Assembly: GCF_029958905.1 (NCBI RefSeq)
Contig: NZ_CP124614.1
Location: 2,666,001 to 2,730,000, forward strand
Source: Vibrio sp. YMD68
Lineage (GTDB): Bacteria > Pseudomonadota > Gammaproteobacteria > Enterobacterales > Vibrionaceae
DNA length: 64,000 nt
Direction of reading: 5' to 3'
The translations under genes were made by a program, and so were the position numbers. Of the stretch, positions 1 to 12,397 are shown one piece after another. How positions within the stretch are numbered: the stretch's first letter is position 1; each line of letters opens with the position of its first letter. The notes beneath the pieces were generated by a model. The model searched no databases. It was not told the DNA's origin and saw nothing but the letters and a program-made list of their open reading frames with translations.

Positions 1-296
1 ACGAGCTGGCTAACTTGGTTCGTAATATTGGTGTTAAAAATGTTTTGTTGATCCTTAGAAAAGCAGCATCACCGAAAAAAGCAAAGAGGCTTTATAAGGT
101 TCAACAGCTACCAACTGATATTAGAGCGCGAGTGGCGGTAATGCTTTCATCAAGGCGGTACACTCAAAAAGATATTCTTTCTTATGTGAACAATGAAATT
201 GAGCATAGAGGGTTAGCAGATAAGTTTAAGATCTCTCGAACCGCTTTTAATCGCTTTCTGAATGAAGAAATATATCCGAGCTTGTCAAACCAGTAA
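1..296 (+). CDS. DUF3486 / Mu gp27-like protein, 5' end outside window
   Basis: Mu gp27-type (DUF3486) proteins are small phage proteins of the late/packaging region with a helix-turn-helix-like core. Residues from about 30 onward fit that family: a QQLPTDIRARV segment, then a YTQKDILSYVN helix and the ISRTAFNRF helix typical of its second half. The frame is open back to base 3, and the only nearby start is a TTG at 15. The roughly 25 residues before the DUF3486 core may therefore be a different truncated protein fused by deletion. The gene ends just before a strong terminator. The family match comes from motif recall and the boundary is uncertain. Confidence 0.55.
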   Translation, partial: ELANLVRNIGVKNVLLILRKAASPKKAKRLYKVQQLPTDIRARVAVMLSSRRYTQKDILSYVNNEIEHRGLADKFKISRTAFNRFLNEEIYPSLSNQ

Positions 297-351
297 ATAT
301 CGCTTACATTAAATACGCAGGTAACATTTATTCATCTTGTCGATGAAATTC

Positions 352-376
352 AAAGCCCCTTTAAAGGGGCTTTTTC
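352..376 (+). terminator. Rho-independent terminator after the DUF3486 gene
   Basis: The sequence AAAGCCCCTTTAAAGGGGCTTT is a perfect self-complementary stem followed by TTTTT. It separates the DUF3486 fragment from the next, separately transcribed gene group. Confidence 0.85.
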
Positions 377-445
377 ATATCTATAAAACCCCCATCCCAC
401 TATAACAATTTTTAAATAATCCGCGTTACTCCGTATTTATTAGGT

Positions 446-961
446 ATGTATATTAATATGGATTTATCAAAGCAAACGCGGACTTCCATAATGGCATGTG
501 AAATAAATCAGAATATCTTGATGATGGGTTTCTTGCTTGATCGTTTTTTTGGTATCCAACCAACACCAGAGCTAGAAGCTGCATTAAAAGAAGATATGCT
601 ATCCATGTTCTCAGGTACTAAAGCTGATGAAACAGCCCAGATTTATTTTGGCAAGCTAAAAACATTCAAGGCTAATGTAACCGAGTTAATGATCGTTCAA
701 GATTGTCTGGCTGGAAAAGGAGTGGCAAGCATTTCTAGTGAGTTCGGCATGAGTTCCCAATCAGTCTATCGGGTTTTAAAGAAGCACAAATGCAAACCTA
801 AGAAAGTAACTCGACTTGTACATGGCTTCGCTTTCTATCATCGAACGGTTGAGCATGAGTTAATTAGGTTAATGCATGCAGACGGAGTTTCAATTAAAGA
901 TATAGCTCTGAATAAAAACATTAGAGAAACCACAGTAAAAGAAATATTAAGGGTTAAATAG
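446..961 (+). CDS. Mor-like DNA-binding protein with an extra C-terminal helix-turn-helix
   Basis: I read this 171-residue protein as a divergent member of the Mor/C family of Mu middle- and late-gene activators. The middle part has an IYFGK strand followed by helices ending in FGMSSQSVYRVLKKHK, matching the iYlP...(A)eLa.kyg.S...VyrilK pattern of Mor. Unlike Mor (about 129 residues) it continues for another 55 residues that form a second helix-turn-helix-like unit (GVSIKDIALNKNIRETTVKEIL). The start is uncertain: ATG at 446 or the in-frame ATG at 458. TAGG at 441-444 is too close for the first and far for the second. An inverted repeat, CCGCGTT (421-427) / AACGCGG (475-481), flanks the start. 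The gene leads a tight three-gene group (2-nt gap, then none). The Mor assignment is inference from pattern. Confidence 0.5.
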   Translation: MYINMDLSKQTRTSIMACEINQNILMMGFLLDRFFGIQPTPELEAALKEDMLSMFSGTKADETAQIYFGKLKTFKANVTELMIVQDCLAGKGVASISSEFGMSSQSVYRVLKKHKCKPKKVTRLVHGFAFYHRTVEHELIRLMHADGVSIKDIALNKNIRETTVKEILRVK

Positions 962-963
962 CA

Positions 964-1347
964 ATGTCGATTGAATGGTTAGATATAGCAAAAAAAGATA
1001 CAGCCTTAGATGTTGTCATGGATTTAATTAAAATGAACCCATCCAAAACAAAAGTTTTTGATGAGTTTCTATCTCGCTCAAAAGAGTTCAATCTTGATGA
1101 AAGAGATACTGTTAAATTTATTTGCTTAATGGTTTCTGTGTTTGGTGGTAGTCAAATATATTTACCTAGTGATGATACATTTAAGCAAGCAGTGACATAT
1201 AGACTTATTTATAAAGAGTTCAAAGGTAACAATGCTAACGAGTTATCTCGAAAATATGGAATGTCTGTTATTGCAATTCAAAGAGTTATTAAGGCTTGTA
1301 GAAAGGCTGACGCTGAAGTTAGAAAAGCAATGGGTGGAGTTAAGTAA
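964..1347 (+). CDS. Mor transcription activator family protein
   Basis: At 127 residues this matches the length of phage Mu Mor, the activator of the middle promoter. The diagnostic C-terminal half is clear: IYLPSDD strand, a helix ending RLIYKEFKG, then the helix-turn-helix NANELSRKYGMSVIAIQRVIKA. Mor works as a dimer through a beta strand and this helix-turn-helix. It follows the previous Mor-like gene by two bases with AAGGG upstream of the ATG. In Mu, mor lies to the left of the gp27 region. Here it lies to the right of a gp27-like gene and just before the head genes, so the order is rearranged or this copy serves as a late (C-like) activator. Confidence 0.8.
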   Translation: MSIEWLDIAKKDTALDVVMDLIKMNPSKTKVFDEFLSRSKEFNLDERDTVKFICLMVSVFGGSQIYLPSDDTFKQAVTYRLIYKEFKGNNANELSRKYGMSVIAIQRVIKACRKADAEVRKAMGGVK

Positions 1348-1719
1348 ATGTATTTACACAATCTAATAGACGGCGTTCTTATTAATGGCGAACTGGTTAA
1401 GACAGTATCAATAGAACCATTATCAAATTCATCTAGAAATACCGTAGTCGATTTAGTTGATGCTCAACACCAGCATCTAGTTAATATGCCCGAGTTCAAA
1501 CCTGTCAATGACAAGCATACTCTAGCGATTAAGGGTTTAATGCTTCTTAATGAAAACGCAGCTGCTTCTATTAGTTGTCTTGGCAAGTATCGAGTCACTT
1601 TTACATATGATGATATTTGCGATTACAAGATAACGGCTCAAGACTGGAATGTAATTTTAACTGCAAGTATGGCGGTTTCAGAATTGCATTCAGGCAATAA
1701 CGGGAAAATGCTCGCGTAG
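1348..1719 (+). CDS. Small phage protein of unknown function
   Basis: The 123-residue product starts directly after the previous stop codon (TAA then ATG) with GGAG at 1335-1338, so it belongs to the same transcript as the two Mor-like genes. I do not recognise it firmly. Its layout (an early strand with INGELVKTVSIEPL, then near the end DYKITAQDWNVILTA) faintly recalls the Mu gp41-type tail-assembly chaperone family, whose members share a short N-terminal strand and a terminal D..D..l..a motif. No membrane segment, signal peptide or cysteine motif is visible. Treat the tail-chaperone idea as a guess. Confidence 0.55.
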   Translation: MYLHNLIDGVLINGELVKTVSIEPLSNSSRNTVVDLVDAQHQHLVNMPEFKPVNDKHTLAIKGLMLLNENAAASISCLGKYRVTFTYDDICDYKITAQDWNVILTASMAVSELHSGNNGKMLA

Positions 1720-1771
1720 CGCGTTGTATTGAAGCTTTCCGATTTGGTTGAGCATTGGCTCAAAAGAAAAT

Positions 1772-1810
1772 GTTTAAATCAATATAGAGCGATTTAAACG
1801 TAGTTTAAAC
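1772..1810. promoter_or_regulatory. Cluster of inverted repeats upstream of the I-protease gene
   Basis: GTTTAAATC (1772-1780) and GATTTAAAC (1791-1799) form a perfect 9-bp inverted repeat with a 10-bp spacer, followed at once by the palindrome GTTTAAAC (1803-1810). The cluster lies 20 bp before the ATG of the head-gene module and is a reasonable operator for one of the upstream Mor-like proteins. That link is inference. Confidence 0.4.
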
Positions 1811-1829
1811 ATGGTATGAGGCTAAAGTT

Positions 1830-2654
1830 ATGCCCGTTACAGCGTTATGTAAAGAATTAGACGAAAAAGCAAGTCAGTGGGTGCAGATTCTACCCAGTGG
1901 CCCTGACATCAAAGGTTTGGATGGTCGCAGTTGGGTTTTGAGAAATCCTAAAGCTATCCTACACGCCTTTCATGAAATGAAAGTCCCTATGGTTATTGAC
2001 TACGAACATGGCCAAGAACTAAAGGCAACAAAAGGAGAAGAAGCTCCTGCTGCTGGTTGGATTGAAGAGTTAGAAATTCGCAACGGTGAAATATGGGCTA
2101 AAGCGGATTGGACGAAGAAAGCCGCAAGTGCAATTAACTCGCGCGAGTATCGTTTTTTATCACCTGCATTCAATTACAATGAAAGCAAAGAAGTTATTTC
2201 GTTATCTAGTGTCGGTTTAACCAATAAGCCAAACCTAGTAATGCAAGCTTTAAATAGCAGACAGAGCGAACCAGATAATAAATGGGAAAAACTATCAAAA
2301 GCCATTGGTTCTAATGTCACCTCTGATGATGAATTATTATCAGCTTTAAACTCTCGCGATAGTCAAGCCCAGAAAAAAGAAATTGAATCCTTAGTTGATG
2401 GTTATGTAAGTGATGCCGTATTTACACCAGCACAGCGTGATTTTTTAGTTGCTTGCTGTCATAGCCAAGGGATTGATGAGTTTAAAAAGTTTGCTGGTAG
2501 CACGTCTGGTTTTTCTTATTTAAATAAGAGTACCAATACGCCACATAAAACAAACCAAAGTTCATCGTCATTAAATGAAACACAATTAGCTGTCTGTCGA
2601 AATGTTGGAGTTTCCGAAGAACAGTTTTTAAATGTAAAGAATAAAGAGGTTTAA
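1830..2654 (+). CDS. Mu-like prophage I protein (head protease/scaffold)
   Basis: Mu gene I encodes the capsid maturation protease; its C-terminal part acts as scaffold. The 274-residue product shows the family's N-terminal signature: VIDYEHGQE, then APAAGWIEEL, IWAKADWT and the SREYRFLSPAF block at about residues 105-120, followed by SLSSVGLTNKP. The C-terminal third is rich in Ser, Asn, Gln and Lys, as in scaffold regions. It is shorter than Mu I (about 360 residues). The stop is followed after two bases by the gpT gene, with AAAGAGG as ribosome-binding site for the latter, so I and T are translationally linked as in Mu. No catalytic residue defect is obvious. Confidence 0.9.
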   Translation: MPVTALCKELDEKASQWVQILPSGPDIKGLDGRSWVLRNPKAILHAFHEMKVPMVIDYEHGQELKATKGEEAPAAGWIEELEIRNGEIWAKADWTKKAASAINSREYRFLSPAFNYNESKEVISLSSVGLTNKPNLVMQALNSRQSEPDNKWEKLSKAIGSNVTSDDELLSALNSRDSQAQKKEIESLVDGYVSDAVFTPAQRDFLVACCHSQGIDEFKKFAGSTSGFSYLNKSTNTPHKTNQSSSSLNETQLAVCRNVGVSEEQFLNVKNKEV

Positions 2655-2656
2655 CA

Positions 2657-3559
2657 ATGCCAAATCCAATCGATATTAGTAATGTAGTCATTGAATCTAA
2701 AACCGCGTTTGCTGGTCGCTTTGACGCAGGCAAAGGAGGTGCAAAGCCTGATTACCCTATGATTGCTACTGTTCTTCCTTCCTCAGCTGGTGCAACTGGC
2801 TACGGTTGGTTGGGGGACTTCCCTCGCCTTAAAGAATGGATCGGTTCTCGCCAAATGAAGAACCTTAAAAAACACGGTTATAACATCGTAAACAAGATGT
2901 TTGAATCCTCAGTAGAAATTCCCCGTGTTGACTATGAAGATAATGACTATGGTCGCTATGGCATCATCTTTCAAGAGATGGGTTACGATGCCGAAATGTA
3001 CCCAGATGAACATGTCTTTGGTTTGCTAAAAAATGGCTTTACAGAGATTTGTTATGACGGACAGCCGTTCTTTGATGCTGACCACCCGTCAGAAGATGGC
3101 GTAAATACGTTTTCAAATGTAATTGGTGATCCTGATACGGATACAGGTCAAGGCTGGTACATGTTAGACACTAGTCGCCCTCTTAAACCTTTAGTTTGGC
3201 AAGAGCGTTTAAAGCCAGAATTCCAGTCGGTGACTGACTCAACTGATTACAATGTTTTCACTACCGATAATTACGCTTTCGGTACTCGTGCTCGTGGGAA
3301 CGCTGGCTATACATTCTGGCAAATGGCATTTGGTTCTAAAGCTGCTTTAACAGAAGCTAATTTTGAGTTGATGATGACCAAAATGATGGAACAGAAAGAC
3401 AGTGAAGGAAGGTCGTTAAAGGTTAAACCTACCGTACTAGTCGTTCCCGTTGCTTATCGTTCTGCCGCTGAGAAGATCGTCTTGCGTCGTACTCTTGAGA
3501 ACGGGGAAGACAACACCAACTATAAAGCGGTTGAGATTTTAGTTTCTCAAGATTTATAA
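2657..3559 (+). CDS. Mu-like major head subunit gpT
   Basis: This 300-residue protein matches the gpT major capsid subunit of Mu-like phages. Conserved blocks include GYGWLGDFPRLKEWIG, the KMFESSVEIPR..YEDNDYG stretch, FDADHP near residue 140 and the C-terminal LVVPVAYRSAAEKIVL strand. Its length is close to Mu gpT (305 residues) and the frame is uninterrupted, so the capsid subunit itself may still be intact. It directly follows the I protease/scaffold gene, the standard Mu order. The next phage gene is already the tape-measure protein, so the usual head-completion, sheath and tube genes are missing. Confidence 0.95.
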   Translation: MPNPIDISNVVIESKTAFAGRFDAGKGGAKPDYPMIATVLPSSAGATGYGWLGDFPRLKEWIGSRQMKNLKKHGYNIVNKMFESSVEIPRVDYEDNDYGRYGIIFQEMGYDAEMYPDEHVFGLLKNGFTEICYDGQPFFDADHPSEDGVNTFSNVIGDPDTDTGQGWYMLDTSRPLKPLVWQERLKPEFQSVTDSTDYNVFTTDNYAFGTRARGNAGYTFWQMAFGSKAALTEANFELMMTKMMEQKDSEGRSLKVKPTVLVVPVAYRSAAEKIVLRRTLENGEDNTNYKAVEILVSQDL

Positions 3560-3565
3560 CATCAA

Positions 3566-3591
3566 AAAGGGCTAGCATTGGCTAGCCCTTT
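3566..3591 (+). terminator. Hairpin downstream of gpT
   Basis: AAAGGGCTAGC-ATTG-GCTAGCCCTTT is a perfect 11-bp stem starting 7 nt after the gpT stop. The T run is only three bases, so it may be a weak terminator, an mRNA-protecting hairpin, or one of the structured elements described downstream of gpT genes in Mu-like phages. The last option is a recall-level suggestion. Confidence 0.6.
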
Positions 3592-3606
3592 GCTTATGGG
3601 GGCGGT

Positions 3607-5391
3607 ATGGCTCAAAAGTTAGAGACAGAGATTACATTAAACTTGGCGGGCAACTTAGCGGCAAAAGCTAGGCGTTATGGAAACTCTATGAGTGAGTTCG
3701 CTAAGAAAAATCAAAAGGCTATGACCCTAGTCAAAACCTCAACCGCCGCAGCTAGTCGAGGTATCGACGCTTTATTTAATCGATATGTAGGCATGGCTGC
3801 TGCACTTACTACAGGAGCGATTGCAAAAGGATTTGTTTCGTTAGATAGGCGATTAAGTCGCCTTGCAATTGCGGCAGAAGTCAGTAAAGAAAAAGCGTCT
3901 GAGCTATACGATGAAATCCAAAGGGTGAGTAACCTAGAAGGCATTAGAATAGACCCTAGTGAGTCACTGTCTGCAATCGAAGAAATCTTAACAAAGACAG
4001 GTGATTTGGGTTATGCCATGGAAAACCTTCCTAATATTGCAGCTGTGATTCAGGCGACAGGTGCGGCAGGCCAACAAGTCGGTGGGATATTTACCGAATT
4101 TAAGAAGCTTGCAATCGAAGGTTCGAAAGAAGCTATGGCAGCAATTGATGTGCTAAATAAACAAGGTAAAAGCGGTGCTTTTACTCTTGCTAGCATGGCT
4201 AACTCTGGCCCTCAAATATTCGCTGCTTATGCTGCTACTGGTAGACAAGGAGCAGAAGCCGTTACAGAGCTTGGGGCTGCGTTACAGGTTATTAGAGGTG
4301 GAGTGGGTAGTGATGAACAAGCCGTTACTGCATTCGAAGCTCTAATTCGTGATATTACCTCTCCAGATAGGGTTAAAAAGCTTCAGCAATTGGGCGGTAT
4401 TAGTGTTTTTGATCAAGATAAGTTAAAAGATGGTATTGAGGTCATGCGCCCCCTTCCTTCAATTATGGAAGAAATTGTTAATAAGTCAGGTGGTATGTCA
4501 GAAAAGTTAGCAATGTTAAATTTAACTGATGAAGCAAAGCGAGCCTTGAACCCATTAATAGCCTTGTATAAAGATACAGGTTCAGCTAATGCCTTTAGCG
4601 GGTTTATGTCAATTGTCGGTGACGGCTCTGTTACTCTCGCAGATGCTGCTGTAGCGGCAGGTGATGCCGCTGCAAGTTTACAGCTTTTAGGAAATTCCTT
4701 TGATAAGTTTACTAATCAGAGGCTTGCTGAACCCATTCGTGAGCTTTCTGCCGCAATTAACAGTATTGACGATGACACCATTCAAAGCTGGTTAAAATGG
4801 GGTGAGACGGCAATTTAGGCTGTAGGTGGTTTAGTTGCGGCTAAGAAAGGTTTAGATATAGCTAATGCTGCTGGAAGATTCTTAGGAAAAGGGAAAGGTA
4901 GTTCTGCAAGCGGTAAAGGTGGGTTTCAAGACCTAGGCGCGATGCCAGTATTCGTTGTTAACATGCCAAGTGGAGGTATGGGCGGTCTAGGTGGTGACGT
5001 TCCAGATGGGAAAAACCCTAAAGGAGGTAAGCCATCTAACTCTAGGTTTATGAGCCTTTCTAATTTAGCAGCTGCTACCACAGTGGGTTATGGTCTATCT
5101 ATTATCCCTGACTTTTCTCCTATCAATGTTCGTCGCCAGTCTGAAGTTGATAGAAGTCAACTGCCAGAAGGTTTCCCTGTTTCGGCTGGGTTGATGGATG
5201 TAGTAGACGACTTCCGGAAATGGTTTTCATCAAGTCCGAGTAATGAAGGGGTAGTAAACAATCCATATTTGTCCTCCAATACGGGGGGAAATATAAACGT
5301 AGATGTATCTGTCAGTGATGACCGAATCACAACAAAGGTCACTTCATCTTCACCGACTATTAAAATCGACCCTGACACAGGTGCAAATTAA
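3607..5391 (+). pseudogene. Tail tape-measure protein gene interrupted by an in-frame stop
   Basis: The tape-measure protein sets tail length and guides DNA ejection in Mu-type myophages. The first part (403 codons, 3607-4818) has the typical family N-terminus: a short amphipathic start, then Ala-rich helices with NRYVGMAAALTTGAIAKG, LSRLAIAAEVSKEKASELYD and a Gly-rich membrane-like core. TAG at 4816-4818 stops it. The same frame resumes at once (AVGGLVAAKKGLDIANAAGRF) and stays open to a TAA at 5389-5391, ending with the usual Ser/Thr/Asp-rich tail (VSSSPTIKIDPDTGAN-like). Reading through would give about 594 residues. The simplest view is one nonsense mutation in a decaying gene. The second part could start at ATG 4942, but no ribosome-binding site is apparent. 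Confidence 0.85.
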
Positions 5392-5461
5392 CAATTAATT
5401 AACATCTTGCTATTGTTCATTTTGGTAGGGTGCAATTGTTCAAAACGCGCGACGCTGCACA

Positions 5462-10271
<4,810 letters not shown>

Positions 10272-10304
10272 ATTGACCTGTAGACTTTTTAGGCAATACT
10301 CTAT

Positions 10305-10333
10305 AGGATCCGTTAGTCGGGTCCTTTATTTTT
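10305..10333 (+). terminator. Rho-independent terminator after gltD
   Basis: AGGATCC (10305-10311), a 7-nt loop and GGGTCCT (10319-10325, one G-T pair) are followed by TTATTTTTC. This ends the gltBD transcript. Confidence 0.8.
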
Positions 10334-10365
10334 CTTATTGACCAATAACTTATTGGAATAACACT

Positions 10366-10797
10366 ATGTTGCGATCCTGTATCTTCGCTTTATCAATCCT
10401 CACCTTACTGACAGCCTGTAGCCAAGGTTCAAGGAATATCATTGATCGCACCGCTTTACCTTGCGGTGATAGCCCTAATTGTGTTTCAACTGAAGATGAT
10501 AGAGAGCAGCACCACCTTATCGCCTTTCAGCTCAAAAGCACCGCCAGTATCGATGACATTGAAGAGGTTGCTTTACAGCTTTCTGGCGCTAAAACAGCGG
10601 CAAAAGAAGGGAATTATCTCAGAATCGAATGCACGTCAAGCATCCTTCGCTTCACTGATGATCTCGAACTCAAACTCAACGGCACAACACTCATGGTTCG
10701 TTCTGAATCTCGAATCGGTTATTCGGACTTCGGCGTCAATAGAGATCGAGCCGAGGAGTTAAGAGCGATGTTATTCTCCGCTCAATTGATCATGTAG
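10366..10797 (+). CDS. DUF1499 family lipoprotein
   Basis: The 143-residue product starts with a lipoprotein signal peptide: charged MLRS, a hydrophobic core and lipobox LTAC, giving lipidated Cys18. The mature part has the DUF1499 hallmarks: the paired-cysteine motif CGDSPNCVST, EGNYLRIECTS in the middle and RIGYSDFGVNRDRAEELR near the end. The family has no assigned biochemical role; members are small envelope or periplasmic proteins. It has its own space between the gltD terminator and a bidirectional terminator facing truB. Membrane choice is unclear: the residue after Cys is Ser, with no Asp at +2, so outer-membrane sorting is likely. Confidence 0.9.
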   Translation: MLRSCIFALSILTLLTACSQGSRNIIDRTALPCGDSPNCVSTEDDREQHHLIAFQLKSTASIDDIEEVALQLSGAKTAAKEGNYLRIECTSSILRFTDDLELKLNGTTLMVRSESRIGYSDFGVNRDRAEELRAMLFSAQLIM

Positions 10798-10835
10798 CGC
10801 GATGCTCTCCATAGAGATAGATATCATGAAATAGA

Positions 10836-10864
10836 AAAGTCGAAGCTAAGCTTCGACTTTTTTA
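10836..10864. terminator. Bidirectional terminator between the lipoprotein gene and truB
   Basis: AAAGTCGAAGC-TAA-GCTTCGACTTT is a perfect 11-bp stem. It is followed by T runs on the plus strand and preceded by A residues, so it can serve the convergent genes on both sides. Confidence 0.85.
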
Positions 10865-10919
10865 ATTTTAATATCACGCATAGCGATGACTAGCGACTAT
10901 TTACGATCTATGAGAGTGG

Positions 10920-11870
10920 CTAGACTGACTCTTCTTCTGTAAAGACAACCAGACGCTTCGGAGCGACTTTACCGTTATCGTCAATCACAGCAACACCGAT
11001 GAATAACTTTTCATCTCCGCTGGTCATCCGCACGGTTCCTTCCGCTGGCGCACCAAATACCTGAACAGGCATGCCGTGTTGAACAAGATCCGTCAATTCA
11101 GCATTCATGTTCACTTCGGGTAGATCTTCTACCGCCGTATCCATCGGCATTAACAATGGATCGAGGAGCTCACGTGGTGCAACTTCATCACGCTCAGCTT
11201 GCTCTAACAATTCGTTAAGTTGCTCTAGAGTGACCATCTTCTCATACGGGTATTTCGCAACACCTGTACGACGTAGATACGTTACGTGAGCGCCACAACC
11301 TAGCATTTCACCGAGGTCATCAGTGATGGTTCGGATGTAAGTCCCTTTTGAACAGTGAACTTCCATCTCAATCTCATCACCTTCAAAACGAAGCAGTTCA
11401 ATAGAGTAAACGGTAATTTTACGTGATTCACGTGGCACCTCGATCCCTTCACGAGCGTACTCATAAAGTGGACGACCTTGGTGTTTCAGCGCAGAGAACA
11501 TTGAAGGAACTTGGTCTGTTTCACCTTTGAAACTCGCGACACAGCGTTCAAGCTGCTCACGTGTGACATTAACATCACGAGTTTCAACCACTTCACCATC
11601 AGAATCTGAGGTATTGGTTCGTTCCCCTAGTTTTGCTTTAACCACATAACGTTTGTCGGAATCGAGCAAGAACTGAGAGAACTTCGTCGCTTCACCCAAG
11701 CAAATAGGTAACATGCCAGTCGCCAGAGGATCCAGCGCACCAGTATGGCCTGCTTTCTGGGCAAAGTAGATTCGCTTAACTTTTTGCAAAGCATCGTTAG
11801 AAGAAATACCGGTCGGTTTATCGAGTAAGATAACTCCGTTGACTGGACGACCCTTACGACGGCGAGCCAT
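10920..11870 (-). CDS. truB: tRNA pseudouridine-55 synthase
   Basis: TruB makes pseudouridine at position 55 of the T loop in elongator tRNAs. The 316-residue protein has the standard N-terminus [17 protein letters not shown], the catalytic motif [14 protein letters not shown] with the nucleophilic Asp, [13 protein letters not shown] and the C-terminal PUA-like region. Its ATG overlaps the rbfA stop by one base (TAATG), so the two are translationally coupled. In E. coli, and as I recall in V. cholerae, rpsO and pnp follow truB. Here the strand reverses right after the stop and the neighbour is the gltD/lipoprotein group. Confidence 0.98.
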   Translation of the reverse strand: MARRRKGRPVNGVILLDKPTGISSNDALQKVKRIYFAQKAGHTGALDPLATGMLPICLGEATKFSQFLLDSDKRYVVKAKLGERTNTSDSDGEVVETRDVNVTREQLERCVASFKGETDQVPSMFSALKHQGRPLYEYAREGIEVPRESRKITVYSIELLRFEGDEIEMEVHCSKGTYIRTITDDLGEMLGCGAHVTYLRRTGVAKYPYEKMVTLEQLNELLEQAERDEVAPRELLDPLLMPMDTAVEDLPEVNMNAELTDLVQHGMPVQVFGAPAEGTVRMTSGDEKLFIGVAVIDDNGKVAPKRLVVFTEEESV

Positions 11871-12289
11871 TACTTGCCTTCCTCTTCAGAACCGTTTACG
11901 TCTTCGTCACGTCCTGCTTCAGTTTGCTTTCGCTTATCTTCGTTCAGTATTTCGCTAACTAAGTTAGACATGCGCATACCTTCTACCAATGTATCATCGT
12001 AGGTAAAACGAACTTCAGGAGTTAGGCGGTGACGAATACGTTTACCGAGAGCCATACGTACCGGAACTTCATGCTCTTTTAGCGCAGCTAGACAACTTTC
12101 AGGGGTTTGCTCGCCCACACATAGGAAAGTAACAAATACTTTTGCGTACGCTAAATCTCTTGATACTTCTACGTCAGAGATGGTCACCATCCCTAAACGA
12201 GAGTCTCGAACTTCGCGTTGAAGAATAATCGCGAGTTCCTTTTGTAGCTGCTGTGACACGCGTTGTGTGCGGCTAAATTCTTTTGACAT
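11870..12289 (-). CDS. rbfA: 30S ribosome-binding factor A
   Basis: RbfA is a cold-shock-linked assembly factor that binds the 5' helix region of 16S rRNA during 30S maturation. The product fits the single KH-like fold: [19 protein letters not shown] at the start, [25 protein letters not shown] and [11 protein letters not shown] later. Two ATGs six bases apart are possible. I choose the inner one at 12289 (139 residues) because GAGA sits about 8 nt upstream and homologues begin with (A/S)KEF. The acidic C-terminal tail ([11 protein letters not shown]) is typical. It lies between infB (after a hairpin) and truB (1-base overlap). Confidence 0.97.
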   Translation of the reverse strand: MSKEFSRTQRVSQQLQKELAIILQREVRDSRLGMVTISDVEVSRDLAYAKVFVTFLCVGEQTPESCLAALKEHEVPVRMALGKRIRHRLTPEVRFTYDDTLVEGMRMSNLVSEILNEDKRKQTEAGRDEDVNGSEEEGK

Positions 12290-12315
12290 AATCATTTCTC
12301 ACAAATAGAAAGAAT

Positions 12316-12341
12316 GGGGGGATGGCCAAAGCCAGCCCCCC
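12316..12341. repeat. Strong GC hairpin between infB and rbfA
   Basis: GGGGGG-A-TGGC-CAAA-GCCA-G-CCCCCC forms a 10-bp stem with one mismatch in the 102-nt infB-rbfA gap. It lacks a T tract on the minus strand, so an mRNA processing or stability role is more likely than termination. The role is inferred. Confidence 0.6.
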
Positions 12342-12397
12342 ATGGTGCATTCAACAACCGATTACCTTGCCTTTATATAGGCGGGTAACTTTATCAA

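Larger units (their letters stand above)
1..5461 (+). mobile_element. Remnant of a Mu-like transposable prophage (right-hand part)
   Basis: Several genes here belong to Mu-type morphogenesis or regulation: a DUF3486/gp27-like fragment, Mor-family regulators, the I protease, the gpT head protein and a tape-measure protein. The segment stops abruptly inside the gltB reading frame. Just before the junction lies AAAACGCGCGACGCTGCACA, which ends in CA as Mu-family ends do and resembles the Mu right end. Terminase, portal, tail sheath, tail tube, baseplate and tail-fibre genes, normally found between or after these genes, are absent, so the element is deleted and not viable as seen. If intact gltB has the family's usual Tyr codon (TAT) here, phage DNA ends at 5461 and the 5-bp target duplication is ATGTC (5462-5466). 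The left end lies outside the window. Confidence 0.85.

Noticed and set aside
4942..5391. Separate 149-residue gene after the tape-measure gene
   Set aside because: It is in the same frame as the preceding ORF with only TAG between, has no ribosome-binding site, and its sequence is a tape-measure C-terminus. I treat it as part of one broken gene.
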